From an uncultured Verrucomicrobia subdivision 3 bacterium (lineage in GTDB: Bacteria > Verrucomicrobiota > Verrucomicrobiia > Limisphaerales > UBA11358), in assembly GCA_903875465.1 (NCBI GenBank), contig CAIQWB010000135.1, positions 1 through 64,000 of the forward strand: a DNA stretch of 64,000 nucleotides. Reading direction: 5' to 3'. The translations under genes and the position numbers were made by a program. Numbering within the stretch: the stretch's first letter is position 1; the number at the start of each line of letters is the position of its first letter. This document shows positions 30,530 to 40,874 of this stretch, piece after piece. Under the pieces are notes generated by a model. That model saw only the letters and a list, made by a program, of their open reading frames with translations, searched no databases and was not told the DNA's origin.

Positions 30530-31519
30530 ATGAACGAGCATATCTTAGTCATACGACTCAAAGCCATGGGCGACGTCGTGCTAACCCTGCCGGCGGTGAA
30601 CCGATTGCGCGCGCACCATCCCACCGCAAAAATCACGTTCCTCACCTCCCGGGAAAACGCCCCCATTCTGCGCGGGTTTCGGGCGGTGGATGAAATCCTC
30701 GCCCTGGATCGCAAATTGTTGAGCACGGGCAACCCCGTGAGAATCGCCCGGGAATTGCTGCCCCTGCTACGCCGCCTGCGAACCGCAAAATATGGCCTGG
30801 CCGTGGATTTCCAAGGCTACGGTGAAACCGAATGGCTCGCCTGGTGGAGCGGGGCTCCTGAGCGCCGCGGCATTGTCTACCAGGCCGGGCGCGGCGGTTT
30901 GTACACACTAACCTCCACCCGCAATTATCAGGCCCACCCCGCCCACTGGAACCTGGATCTGCTCGCCGGCATGCCCGGCCCGGCCGGCGAACTGCGCAAT
31001 GATTACCATTTGCCCGAAGAGGCCCGGCACACAGCAGAAGCATTCCTAGCGTCACACGGACTAAATCCCCGCCACCCCATCCTCTTCATCCAGCCATTTA
31101 CCAGTCACCGACCCAAAAATTGGCCGCTGCCGAATTATCTGGCGGTGGCACGAGACTGGCAAAGCCGCGGCGTTCAAATTGTTTTTGGCGGGGGTCCGGC
31201 CGACCGTACGGAATTAGAGCCGGCATCCGCCGCTGGTTTCGTGGTGGCGGCCGGCGCACCCCTGCTGGTTTCTGCTGGATTGATGGAACTGTCCTCCCTG
31301 GTACTGGGTGCCGATACTGGTTTATTGCACCTGGCGGTGGCGATGAATCGTCGGGTAATGATGTTAATGCATGACAACCATCCCGGCACGTATCATCCCT
31401 TCCAGAACCCGGAATGGGCGGTCACACCGCCGGCCGGGCAAACAGTGGCCGATATCCCAACCGACCGCGTAATGTCCTCCCTGGTCGCGGCTTTTGCCGA
31501 GGTGGAGGTGTGCCCTTAA
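30530..31519 (+). CDS. Heptosyltransferase-like glycosyltransferase family 9
   Basis: ILVIRLKAMGDVVLTLPAVNRLRAHHPTAKITFLTS; LGADTGLLHLAVAMNRRVMMLMHDNHPGTYHPF. Confidence 0.85.
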   Translation: MNEHILVIRLKAMGDVVLTLPAVNRLRAHHPTAKITFLTSRENAPILRGFRAVDEILALDRKLLSTGNPVRIARELLPLLRRLRTAKYGLAVDFQGYGETEWLAWWSGAPERRGIVYQAGRGGLYTLTSTRNYQAHPAHWNLDLLAGMPGPAGELRNDYHLPEEARHTAEAFLASHGLNPRHPILFIQPFTSHRPKNWPLPNYLAVARDWQSRGVQIVFGGGPADRTELEPASAAGFVVAAGAPLLVSAGLMELSSLVLGADTGLLHLAVAMNRRVMMLMHDNHPGTYHPFQNPEWAVTPPAGQTVADIPTDRVMSSLVAAFAEVEVCP

Positions 31520-31520
31520 T

Positions 31521-32396
31521 TTATCGCACTGCCACGTAATGCTTTTTGCTAAAGCGCCAGCCAAACCATTGTTCCAACTTCAACATGCGCCGGTGTTTCT
31601 TTTCCCGCCTGGTAAGCCGGTAATTCGGATCTGCCTGGAAAATGCCGGTGCAAGGGGGCAGCCAGGCTTGCACCGCTTGAGGATGGGTGCCCGTGAACAG
31701 TTTTAAAGTGCCTGGATCTATTTGTGAATAATCCATTTTGGGCACGGTGTCGGCATCCCAAAACCGGTGTGTGGCGCTCGTTTTAAGATTCATCTGCGCC
31801 TCGCTCCGCACCCAGCCATAATGATAAATCGTCGCGCCAGTATGCGCCGCGCGCGGATAGCGCCCCCGCTTGTGCGTATCCAGCACTACGAAGAAAAGGC
31901 CCTCCGGGCCCCAGGCCGGAATCGTGTTACGCAGGATGCGCACTTCAGTCCGGTACCAACGGGGCGACCAGGCGTAGGTGTTCGCGTTGCCGTAAAAGTG
32001 CAGATAGTCAAACGCCAGCGCCTCCACGCGCGAATCCGGCAGATGCGTTTCCATGGCCGCGCGGATTTTCACCAACTCGCTTTCGTGAACCACCTCATCC
32101 GCTTCCAGGTAGAAAGCCCAATCACCGGTGCAATTGAAGAGGGCGATGGATTTTTGCTGGCCGTAAACAAAGCCTTTCACGCTGTAATCCGTCTGAATGC
32201 GTTCATTCCATTGCGTGGGTATAATCCGAATTTTGGGATCACCAATCGCCCGCAGCATGGGCTCCGTGGCATCGTCACAGGGCCCGAGCGCAATGATGAA
32301 TTCATCCACCAGCGGCAGCACCGATCGAATGGATTCCACGAAGGGATAGCCCAGCTTCTGGGCATTGCGCAAAAAGGTGCAACCGCTGACTTTCAT
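31521..32396 (-). CDS. Glycosyltransferase family 2-like
   Basis: MKVSGCTFLRNAQKLGYPFVESIRSVLPLVDEFIIALGPCDDAT; GDWAFYLEADEVVHE. Confidence 0.82.
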   Translation of the reverse strand: MKVSGCTFLRNAQKLGYPFVESIRSVLPLVDEFIIALGPCDDATEPMLRAIGDPKIRIIPTQWNERIQTDYSVKGFVYGQQKSIALFNCTGDWAFYLEADEVVHESELVKIRAAMETHLPDSRVEALAFDYLHFYGNANTYAWSPRWYRTEVRILRNTIPAWGPEGLFFVVLDTHKRGRYPRAAHTGATIYHYGWVRSEAQMNLKTSATHRFWDADTVPKMDYSQIDPGTLKLFTGTHPQAVQAWLPPCTGIFQADPNYRLTRREKKHRRMLKLEQWFGWRFSKKHYVAVR

Positions 32397-32479
32397 GGGC
32401 GGCAGGATACAATTGATAATGGAAAATTACCAATGGATAAAGGGGATGACGCCGGACAAGTCCGTTTAATTTTTGTGCA

Positions 32480-34135
32480 TTAAGGCTTGGTGGCCAGCAC
32501 AAATTTTTTGCCGTGCTGCTGGATTATCTCGGGCAGTCGGTGGGATTTGATGCCCTCCCATAATTCATGCGGTGGTGGAAACAAGGGCAAGCAAGCCACC
32601 GTCTGGAGCTGCCAATCAGCCTCCGGAGGCAGTTGCACCAGCAGGGTTTTGGCGGCCAGCACAAAATGGTAATTCGTTGTCCCGGCCGTGCCAAACCCGT
32701 CCACCTGCGCGACGAACCAGTCCGGGCCGAGCACCGTGCGCAGGCGGCTGGCCAGTTGACGCTCGCCGACCACCAGTACGGATTGGGGACTTTTGGCTGG
32801 CTGCCGTTGGAGAGTGGCGGCGATTTGTTGCGCGGTTTCCCGCCAGTAAAGCGGGGTGCTGAGCGCAAAAAAGATCAGCCAAACCAACAGCATGGACAAC
32901 CCCACAGCGACCATCGCCACGCGAGCCTGCTGGCGCAATCCCAGATAGCCTAAGAGACCCAGCAAACCCAAAATCCCGCCAAACAGCAGCACCGGACTAA
33001 ACGGGGCGGACGACCACTGGGCCACAAAGAACCAACCCGCCAACGCCAACATTCCAAGGATTACGAGCAGGAACATTAGTATCCGGCGAAAAGAGCAGCC
33101 ACAACGCACCGTTGCCACGGATGGCAGCCAATCCCCCAGCAGAATCGCGATCAGCGGCGCCGCGGGCAGCAAGTAACGGGGTGAGACATTATCCCCCATG
33201 GGAAAACCAAACACCAACAGCGCCGTCCAGCCCAGCAAAAATGCCTGCGCCCGCCGCGGCAAGAGCGTGGGCATGCGAAACCGGTTGCGGATGAGCAACT
33301 CCAGCGCGGGCAGACTCCACGGCAGGAAATTTGCCACCAATACCAGCGCGTATTCGCCCATGCGAATGACCGGGTCCCACCAATGGCCGTGCAGGTTGCT
33401 GGTCACCTGGTCATCAAAAAAAGTATCCAGCGAACTGTTCCCGTAACGCGCCCAAATATAAGCAAACCACCCCGTCGCCAGCCCTAACGAAACCAACAGG
33501 CTGGGCCAGTGGAGCAGGCGCTTGAAGGAGCCCGGCCCGCGCTGCGTCCAGAGGGTGAATCCCCACGCAAACCCCACCATTCCGACCCCCAGCAACCCCT
33601 TGCTCAACACCGCGCCCGCCGCGCCGCCATAGGCCATCCAAAAAACCGCCGGGGTGACTTCCTCGAGGATGAGCAAACGGATGAAGCCACTCGCACTGAG
33701 GGTGATGAAAAAGGTGAGCAGGGCATCCGGCATGGCCCGGATGGCGCACAGAAAAAACTGCACATGGGCCAGCAAGACCACCACCGCCAGCATGGCGCGA
33801 TCCAGCTTACCCGTCAACCGCCTGGCCAGCGACCAGGTCAGCCACAGGGTGCCGGCACACGCCAGCAAAAAGGGCAGGCGCGCGCTGAGAATATGCACCC
33901 CCAGCAGGGAGTAACTAGCGCCCACCGCCCAATAGGCCAGCGGCGGCTTTTCAAAGCGGGGGGTGCCGTCGGCGTGTTTGGGAATCAACCAGTCACCGTC
34001 CCGCACCATGTTAAAACCGCCGTCGAAATAATGGCGTTCGTCCGGATAAAACAAGGTGAAGGTGGCCGCCATCGGCAGGGCGGCCAGCACAAACAACAGG
34101 ATCAGGGTAACAAGGGTAACCGGTGGTCTCATCAA
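32480..34135 (-). CDS. ArnT-like lipid-linked glycosyltransferase (GT39/GT83), multi-pass membrane
   Basis: FTLFYPDERHYFDGGFNMVRDGDWLIPKHADGTPRFEKPPLAYW; many hydrophobic helices. Confidence 0.88.
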   Translation of the reverse strand: MMRPPVTLVTLILLFVLAALPMAATFTLFYPDERHYFDGGFNMVRDGDWLIPKHADGTPRFEKPPLAYWAVGASYSLLGVHILSARLPFLLACAGTLWLTWSLARRLTGKLDRAMLAVVVLLAHVQFFLCAIRAMPDALLTFFITLSASGFIRLLILEEVTPAVFWMAYGGAAGAVLSKGLLGVGMVGFAWGFTLWTQRGPGSFKRLLHWPSLLVSLGLATGWFAYIWARYGNSSLDTFFDDQVTSNLHGHWWDPVIRMGEYALVLVANFLPWSLPALELLIRNRFRMPTLLPRRAQAFLLGWTALLVFGFPMGDNVSPRYLLPAAPLIAILLGDWLPSVATVRCGCSFRRILMFLLVILGMLALAGWFFVAQWSSAPFSPVLLFGGILGLLGLLGYLGLRQQARVAMVAVGLSMLLVWLIFFALSTPLYWRETAQQIAATLQRQPAKSPQSVLVVGERQLASRLRTVLGPDWFVAQVDGFGTAGTTNYHFVLAAKTLLVQLPPEADWQLQTVACLPLFPPPHELWEGIKSHRLPEIIQQHGKKFVLATKP

Positions 34136-34428
34136 TCGCCCAGGAGCTTCCGCAATTGATCGCGCGCCGCTTCCGCCCGTTTATTCACCTCGGCCTTGGG
34201 CACCCAGTTGCGCCGGATGAAGTCAAAATACTCGCAAAAATTTCCCGCGTCCTTGTCCAGCACCGGCTCGGCCCGGCGCTCGCGGCATTGTTGAGCCACC
34301 CGGGGATCGTAGCTCACACAATTCAGACACACGCGCAAATCCGCGCGGCACTTCATGCACGTCTCCCCGCGCCCGGGCAAACCGCTAATCGTCCACGGCT
34401 CCCCGCATTGATGACAATGTCTGGTCAT
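34132..34428 (-). CDS. Small zinc-ribbon-like protein of unknown function
   Basis: MTRHCHQCGEPW..GETCMKCRADLRVCLNCVSYDP; ATGA-type overlap with the ArnT-like gene. Confidence 0.7.
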   Translation of the reverse strand: MTRHCHQCGEPWTISGLPGRGETCMKCRADLRVCLNCVSYDPRVAQQCRERRAEPVLDKDAGNFCEYFDFIRRNWVPKAEVNKRAEAARDQLRKLLGD

Positions 34429-34731
34429 AAACCTATATTAATTGCCGCCCGGAGGTTTTCAATGGAATTACTTTTCAGCTCCCCGAAGTCATGCAGTTTT
34501 ATTTCTGCCATCGGCTCACCGTTGCCAAGCCAGCGACATGGGCGGCGCACCAAAAAGCATGCCCGATTCTATCAGGTCCGCTCCTCATCCGCCACCAAGC
34601 GCAGCCACGCTACGTGCAACAGCGCCTCGCCAGATCCTTAATTCAAATGGGGGGGAAGCGTTGGGAGCCTGCCCGCCGCCCGCCGGATAGTTCCTCGACA
34701 ATCGCCCAAAGGGGCGTAGGTTAATATAATT

Positions 34732-35814
34732 ATGAAGGGCGAGGTCGTTTACTTATATGCCTTTGACGTGGCGAATGAAATTGCCACCTCGCGCGTACAG
34801 GAAATCCTGTCTGAAAAGCCGTTTCCGTTTGAAATCCGCATGGACCGGACCCTGCCCAAGGACATGCCGCTGTACAAGCCACTTGCCATTGAGCCGCATA
34901 CCCTGCCCGCCAAATTGGGTGGCCGGGAGGTCAGTTTTCTCATTCGCGTTTATGATGTGGGCGTGGTGACCGTCATGATGCGGCGAGAGGTCGAAGCCCC
35001 CGCCCTGGGCGATTTGATACCGTTTCACAATCCGCGCCTGGATGATGACGAAACGCTCGATTCCGTGGCTTTAAAGCTTTGCGCCCAAGTCTGTTCCAGT
35101 CTGACGGAGCTCATGGTTGGCCAATCCGAATGTCCGCCCCCGCCCGAGGCATACACCGTGTTTTGCCTCACGGAAATCGCCGGGGTCAGTGACGCCAATC
35201 TCTGGCTGGCCGAAAATCGCCGGGCGGTGGCTGGCCTGCTCAGCGAAACCAGCGCCAGCCATTTGAGCGAATCCCAAATTACCGAGGTGCTGCGCATTCA
35301 GCGTTCTTTCGAAAACACCGACCTGGCCATCATTGACTGGGATGCCGCGCTGGTCGTGGATTTGGGCGGCTACACCGATGACGTGCTATACGCCCTCGAA
35401 CTGGCCAACCTCCAATTGGAGGAATTTCGCGTGATGGACCGCCGGCTGGACGCCTACTTGGACCGGGCCTACGCCGATCTGGACCGCCGGGCGATGCCCA
35501 TGTTTGGGGCGGCCACCAAAACCCTCCGGCATTTGCGGCGATTCCGCGTGGATGTGGCCAAGCTAACGGACGAGGTGACCCACATCACCAAATTTTTCGG
35601 CGATTGGTACCTGGCGCGGGTTTACCTGGGGGCGCGGGACCGCTTTTATCTCGACCAATGGCGGGCCAGTGTCGAACAGCGCCTCGCCCAGCTCGACAAA
35701 CTCTACAGCGTCGTCCATGCGGAGGTGAATGAACAGCGCATGCTGTGGCTGGAAATCATCATCGTGATTTTCTTCGCGTTTGACCTGCTCATTCTGTTGG
35801 TGCTAAAGCGCTGA
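34732..35814 (+). CDS. RMD1/YagE family (DUF155) protein
   Basis: VVYLYAFDVANEIAT N-term and helical C-term with TM segment LWLEIIIVIFFAFDLLILLVLKR. Confidence 0.75.
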   Translation: MKGEVVYLYAFDVANEIATSRVQEILSEKPFPFEIRMDRTLPKDMPLYKPLAIEPHTLPAKLGGREVSFLIRVYDVGVVTVMMRREVEAPALGDLIPFHNPRLDDDETLDSVALKLCAQVCSSLTELMVGQSECPPPPEAYTVFCLTEIAGVSDANLWLAENRRAVAGLLSETSASHLSESQITEVLRIQRSFENTDLAIIDWDAALVVDLGGYTDDVLYALELANLQLEEFRVMDRRLDAYLDRAYADLDRRAMPMFGAATKTLRHLRRFRVDVAKLTDEVTHITKFFGDWYLARVYLGARDRFYLDQWRASVEQRLAQLDKLYSVVHAEVNEQRMLWLEIIIVIFFAFDLLILLVLKR

Positions 35815-35834
35815 TCGGCCGCTTCGGCCCACCT

Positions 35835-36590
35835 TCAATAGGCAATGGCGAAATTAGTGCGGGAGGCATCCGTGACCGCCCAGAGATTAATAGGGGAGGT
35901 GGAAAGTGGGGCCTTCAAAAACCGCACACTGCCGTCACAAAAGGCGTAATTGGACCCCAGATCGTGCCGTTCCTGCTCCACCCGGGCCACATCATTGCCA
36001 AAGCCCTCGGTGGCCTCCTCCAGAAAATCCATGTAATAATCCATGGCAGCCGTTTGCTTTTCCCCAAAGATGATTGTGTCGGAGGAATGCACAATGGCGC
36101 TGTCCTTCATACCCCGGTTCAGATTGCCGGCCATGTAATCGGCCATCTCCTCATCGTCCAGGGTGGCCGCAAAATAATCATTGAAGGCATTGATCAGGTA
36201 ACTGCGCGGGGCCGCATCCGCCACGCGGAAGGAATTGGTGTCGGTCTGGATGAGTTGGCCGTTTTTCCCGTCCGAGAGGCACACCAGCACTTTCACATTT
36301 TTGCCATAATTGGGATACAACCGGTCCGGCCAGCGGGCGCCGCCGCTGCGCGGCGGATATTGGTTCTGATTTTCATCCACGTACAGGCGCACGGCCAACC
36401 CCAGCTGGCGCAAATTATTGCCGCAGGCAATCCGGCGGCCGGCTTCCTTGGCCTTGCTCAGGCCGGGCAGCAGCATGGCTGCGAGAATCGCGATGATGGC
36501 GATGACCACCAGGAGTTCAATGAGGGTGAAGGCGGGCGTTCGCCGGTAATTACAAGTATTTTTCTGGCTCTGGGATTTTTTCATAACCAT
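35835..36590 (-). CDS. Pseudopilin-like protein (H-X9-DG family) with prepilin N-terminal motif
   Basis: [47 protein letters not shown]-term [14 protein letters not shown]. Confidence 0.88.
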   Translation of the reverse strand: MVMKKSQSQKNTCNYRRTPAFTLIELLVVIAIIAILAAMLLPGLSKAKEAGRRIACGNNLRQLGLAVRLYVDENQNQYPPRSGGARWPDRLYPNYGKNVKVLVCLSDGKNGQLIQTDTNSFRVADAAPRSYLINAFNDYFAATLDDEEMADYMAGNLNRGMKDSAIVHSSDTIIFGEKQTAAMDYYMDFLEEATEGFGNDVARVEQERHDLGSNYAFCDGSVRFLKAPLSTSPINLWAVTDASRTNFAIAY

Positions 36591-36653
36591 TCGCTGCTGG
36601 TGTGCGTCTAATCCGACAATCATCCGGGTCGCGGGCCCGCTCCATTCAATTTT

Positions 36654-37109
36654 ATGTCTAAAAACAACTGGTTGCTCGTAATCGTCCTGGTGGCACTCAC
36701 GACGGTGTACGCCGTCTGGTTTACCGACTGGTTCCGGCCCAAGACCATCCAAATTTTTCATGCCTGCCGCAAAGTGCGCGTACTGGCGAATCAGCGCACC
36801 AAAAACGCGCCCGTCACCCTGCCGGTGATGTTTGGCCTGGGCGCCCGTTACCAGCTTAAGGAACTAAAGGTTTGGCCGCTGGATGCATGGCAGAGCAACC
36901 ACAACGCCCTGCCGGTCTGGCACCTGATCTCCGCCACCAATTCCGCCCCGGTGAAGGAATTCATGTACGGCCGGAACATCCCCGGGATGAAACCGGCCAT
37001 TCCGGGCACGCATGCCGAGCCGCTGGAACCGAATGTCACTTATCACCTGTTTCTGCAAGCCGGCTCCTACAAGGGGGAGCACAACTTTGAGGCCAAGCCG
37101 GTGGACTAG
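36654..37109 (+). CDS. Hypothetical membrane-anchored protein
   Basis: N-terminal [22 protein letters not shown] bounded by divergent and convergent real genes. Confidence 0.6.
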   Translation: MSKNNWLLVIVLVALTTVYAVWFTDWFRPKTIQIFHACRKVRVLANQRTKNAPVTLPVMFGLGARYQLKELKVWPLDAWQSNHNALPVWHLISATNSAPVKEFMYGRNIPGMKPAIPGTHAEPLEPNVTYHLFLQAGSYKGEHNFEAKPVD

Positions 37110-38089
37110 GCCGGTTTAACCGCCGGTCCAGCCAGATGGCAGGCCACGTGGTGTTGCGGGGCCACTTCCCGCAGGACCGGGACTTCCGCACGGCAGCGGG
37201 CCTCCGCCACCGGACACCGGGGATGAAATGGACATCCCGATGGCGGATGAATCGGCGAGGGCACGTCGCCGGGCAAAATGATCCGCTGCCGCTTGCTGTC
37301 CGGGTCCACTTCGGGCACGGCCGAAATGAGGGCCTGCGTGTAGGGATGCTGCGGCGACCGGATGATCGCCCGGGCATCGGCCAGTTCCACCACTTTGCCC
37401 AAGTACATCACCATGACCCGCTGGCTGATGTGCTCCACCACCGCCAGATCATGGGCGATGAACAAATAGGCAATCCCGTGCTCCCGCTGCAAATCCTGCA
37501 ACAAATTGATGATCTGGGCCTGCACGGACACATCCAGGGCGCTGACCGGTTCATCGCAAATAATTAATTGCGGTTTCACGGCCAGGGCGCGGGCAATGCC
37601 AATGCGCTGCCGCTGGCCACCACTAAATTCATGCGGATAGCGCTGGATGTATTTGGCATCCAGCCCCACATCCGTGAGCAATTCCTCGATCCGCTGGCGG
37701 CGTTCCGCTTTACCCGTGGTCAGTTTATGAATATCCAGCGCTTCGCCGACGATGTCCTCCACCGTCATACGCGGATTCAAGGAACCATAAGGGTCCTGAA
37801 AAATAATCTGCAACTGCCGGCGGCGTTCGCGCAATTCCCGCGAGCCCAACCGGGCCAAATCCGCCCCGCCAAAACGCACGCTGCCGGCCGTAGGGTCGAC
37901 CAACCGAACGATGGCCCGGCCCAAGGTGCTCTTGCCGCAACCGCTCTCACCCACCAAGCCGAGCGTCTCCCCGGGGGCGATGGTGAAGCTCACGCCATCC
38001 ACGGCCTTGACGGATTCGGACGCCCCGCCCCACCAGCCGGTTTTCAGCGGGAAATGTACTTTTAAGTTTTCGACTTCCAACAAAGCCAT
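37106..38089 (-). CDS. dppF: Oligopeptide/dipeptide ABC transporter ATP-binding protein (DppF/OppF-like)
   Basis: [20 protein letters not shown] Walker A; ABC signature [16 protein letters not shown]-term [15 protein letters not shown]; start at [11 protein letters not shown]. Confidence 0.93.
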   Translation of the reverse strand: MALLEVENLKVHFPLKTGWWGGASESVKAVDGVSFTIAPGETLGLVGESGCGKSTLGRAIVRLVDPTAGSVRFGGADLARLGSRELRERRRQLQIIFQDPYGSLNPRMTVEDIVGEALDIHKLTTGKAERRQRIEELLTDVGLDAKYIQRYPHEFSGGQRQRIGIARALAVKPQLIICDEPVSALDVSVQAQIINLLQDLQREHGIAYLFIAHDLAVVEHISQRVMVMYLGKVVELADARAIIRSPQHPYTQALISAVPEVDPDSKRQRIILPGDVPSPIHPPSGCPFHPRCPVAEARCRAEVPVLREVAPQHHVACHLAGPAVKPA

Positions 38090-38388
38090 TTCATTGTCTC
38101 CTATACGTGGGTGATTGCCGAATCTTGCACGGCATTTAAACAAATTTTTACCGGCGATTGGGTTGGCGCAAAACCACCTGGCGTTGCCGCCATAAGCAGG
38201 CCAGCCAGACTAGCGAATGAGCCACTAGGGGTAGCGATGCCAGTGCCGGCCAGCGCGCCCGAGCGGGTCACATGACCGCCAGTGGCAGCACCGGATCCGA
38301 CCTGAAATGGGATGACCGCAACCTTCACGCGGAGAAATTAGGTGCAATCGCCCATGGCGTCAATGTGACAAAGAAGGTTGTTTGGTAA

Positions 38389-38476
38389 ATCCAAGGTCCA
38401 AAGTCCAAGGTCGAAAAACGGGCAAAGGTACGATTAGGCACGATTAGGTACGATTAGGCACGATTCGAGGCGATTC
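38389..38476. repeat. Short tandem repeats: tccaaggtccaaagtccaaggtc and ~10-bp (g)tacgattagg units
   Basis: ggtacgattaggcacgattaggtacgattaggcacgattcgaggcgattcag read directly from the sequence. Confidence 0.8.
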
Positions 38477-38830
38477 AGCCGGGTTTAGCAACCAATCCCG
38501 GGTCAGGGGACCCGGCCTCCAGGTTCAGAGGGAGTTGGCTTGAAGGTCCACCCGCAATGGGTGGGGCGAAGGCGCAGGTGCGCGCAGGATTTCCCACCGG
38601 GCGGGAGGTTGGATTATCTTTTTATTTTTTTTGAGCCGGATTAACCTGGATTAACGCGGATCTAGCCGGACAAGTTTCAGAGAGGCTGTGGGCTTTAGGA
38701 TGTGGGCAGAAATTTTTAAACGTCCGCCAGGCGGGCGGACTATGGCAAAGAACCGGCCTTCGGATGGCATAAGCCATTGGCACCCGGACGAGTGGGTCCA
38801 AACTGAGCTGGCAATTTAACATCAGATGAT

Positions 38831-39030
38831 GAGTTGTCAAATGGGAATGGGGACAGGATGGGGCTGAACGGGCGCACTACGGCATCCGTTTGCTGGAACG
38901 TCTCGCTGAAGATCTGGCCAACCTGGGCATCCAGGGTCGGGACACCCGCTCGCTGCGGGACTTCCGCCGTTTGTATTAAATCTACCCACAGATTCGGGGG
39001 ACGGTGGCCCGCGAATTGGAACAACTCAGT
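38831..39030 (+). pseudogene. Decayed N-terminal fragment of a DUF1016/YhcG-type (PDDEXK-family) protein
   Basis: Frame reads QDGAERAHYGIRLLERLAEDLANLGIQGRDTRSLRDFRRLY*IYPQIRGTVARELEQLS: DUF1016-N-like pattern interrupted by a stop and not continued. Confidence 0.6.
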
Positions 39031-39083
39031 CTGGCGCCGTGCCGGGGTCAGGGTCGGGGGGCAGGTGCGGGTGGATTGGATCA

Positions 39084-39207
39084 GCAGAAGGTTTCGCGCA
39101 GAGGTGCCGAGGGCGCAGAGAAAAGCACAAGGTGGCGGGCGGCTGATGCCACCGAGATTTCCGGTGAGCGCGGCAATTATATGGCAATACCTTTGGCCGA
39201 CACCTAT
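39084..39207. repeat. Left diverged direct repeat flanking the DUF4143 ATPase gene
   Basis: aaggtttcgcgcagaggtgccgagggcgcagagaaaagcac...gagatttccggtgagcgcggcaatta...ccgacacct aligns with 40577-40701. Confidence 0.75.
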
Positions 39208-39280
39208 GGGCCACCAGCATCGACTGGCCCGATTCAACTTCTACCTTGCAAATCTGGCGGTAGATGCCAGTTTTACAAGG

Positions 39281-40453
39281 ATGTTAAGCCGCCATATTCA
39301 CCAAGAGCTGGTCGAGGCCATTACGAACAATCCCGCCGTGGGGTTGCTGGGGCCCCGGCAGGTTGGTAAAACCACGCTGGCACTGGCGATTGGGGCGACC
39401 CGGCCATCGCTTTACCTCGACTTGGAATCGCCGGCGGACCGGGCAAAATTGTCGGACCCGGAAAGTTACCTGCCCGAGCATGAAAACGAGCTGGTGATTC
39501 TCGATGAGGTCCACCGGTTACCGGAATTATTTCAGATTTTACGAGGATTAATTGACCGGGGGCGCCGCCGGGGCAAATCGGGCGGCCAGTTTTTACTCTT
39601 GGGCTCGGCTTCCGTTGACCTGCTGAAGCAGTCCGGTGAAAGCCTGGCCGGGCGCATTTCCTATTTGGAACTGGCACCGTTTGCCCCGGTTGAAGTCGGC
39701 GGTGACCAAGCGGCTCAGCTTTGGGTGCGCGGGGGATTTCCCGCAAGTTTTCTGGCCACTAGTGACCGGCTTAGCCGCGGCTGGCGGGAGGATTTCATCC
39801 GGACCTACCTGGAGCGCGACATCTCACAATTTGGCTCCCGCATACCCGCCGAAACCTTGCGGCGATTTTGGACGATGCTGGCCCACAACCAGGCAACGCT
39901 GTTGAACGCGGCCAAGCTCGCGCAAGGTTTGGGAGTGGACGCCAAAGCGGTGGCCCGTTATCTCGACCTGCTGGTCGATTTGCTGCTCGTACGGCGTTTG
40001 CCCGCGTGGCATCAGAATGCGGGCAAGCGGCTGGTGAAAGCCCCGAAAGTGTGGGTGCGGGACAGCGGGCTGGCCCATGCCTTGCTGGGCATTGGGAACC
40101 AAGAGCAACTGCTGGGGCATCCCGTGGCGGGGCCAAGCTGGGAAAGTTTTGTCAGTGAATCCTTGATCGGGCTGGCCCCGCGCGGCACGGAGGCGAGTTT
40201 TTATCGAACTTCCGCCGGGGCGGAAATTGACCTCCTCCTCGCCCTGCCCGGGGGGAAATTATGGGCGATGGAAATCAAGCGCAGTTCCGCGCCCAAGGTG
40301 GAACGGGGATTTCATATTGCCTGCGACGATCTGAAGCCGGACAAACGCTGGGTGGTTTATCCGGGTGATGACCGTTATCCGCTGGATGCCGATACCGAAG
40401 TGATCGGGTTATATGCTTTGGGGCGGCTGTTGCAGGCGGGGGAAGTGGCGTAA
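39281..40453 (+). CDS. AAA ATPase with C-terminal DUF4143-like domain
   Basis: NPAVGLLGPRQVGKTTLALAIG Walker A, LVILDEVHRLPELFQILRGLID, C-term TSAGAEIDLLLALPGGKLWAMEIKRSSAPK; start at MLSRHIHQ. Confidence 0.88.
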   Translation: MLSRHIHQELVEAITNNPAVGLLGPRQVGKTTLALAIGATRPSLYLDLESPADRAKLSDPESYLPEHENELVILDEVHRLPELFQILRGLIDRGRRRGKSGGQFLLLGSASVDLLKQSGESLAGRISYLELAPFAPVEVGGDQAAQLWVRGGFPASFLATSDRLSRGWREDFIRTYLERDISQFGSRIPAETLRRFWTMLAHNQATLLNAAKLAQGLGVDAKAVARYLDLLVDLLLVRRLPAWHQNAGKRLVKAPKVWVRDSGLAHALLGIGNQEQLLGHPVAGPSWESFVSESLIGLAPRGTEASFYRTSAGAEIDLLLALPGGKLWAMEIKRSSAPKVERGFHIACDDLKPDKRWVVYPGDDRYPLDADTEVIGLYALGRLLQAGEVA

Positions 40454-40576
40454 CAACATGGGAACGCGTTTTCAAATGGATACGGTTACCGAGCAAGATG
40501 GCGAAATTGTTCGAATGTATTGCCAGGGGAATCCGTGATGGGAGTATTGGTATGGTTGCGGGTGCCCGTCAGATAA

Positions 40577-40701
40577 GCGGAAGGTTTCGCGCAGAGTCGC
40601 CGAGGGCGCAGACAAAAGCACCCTGTGGCAGGCGATCGAGGGCACCAGGATTTCCGGCGAGCGCGGGAATTTTATTACAATACCATTCACCGACACCTTT
40701 T
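40577..40701. repeat. Right diverged direct repeat flanking the DUF4143 ATPase gene
   Basis: aaggtttcgcgcagagtcgccgagggcgcagacaaaagcac...aggatttccggcgagcgcgggaatttt...ccgacacct aligns with 39084-39207. Confidence 0.75.
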
Positions 40702-40874
40702 CGGATAATGCCCCCCAGGCAATCGCGGCTTTCCGGTCGTGCCTGGTTGTTCGGTCCTGAAAACCGGTGTTCGGAAGGGGGGAACTCAATGCGGGCTAAC
40801 ATCAGCAAACACTGCGCGGCCTCTAATTCCAATAGTATCCAACACAAACTCTACAACCCCTTAATCGGCGCCTC

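Noticed and set aside
38834-40453. 539-aa ORF reported in the ORF track
   Set aside because: Only the part from MLSRHIHQ (39281) has protein-like conservation. The upstream part is read-through across a repeat and a decayed DUF1016 fragment in another frame.
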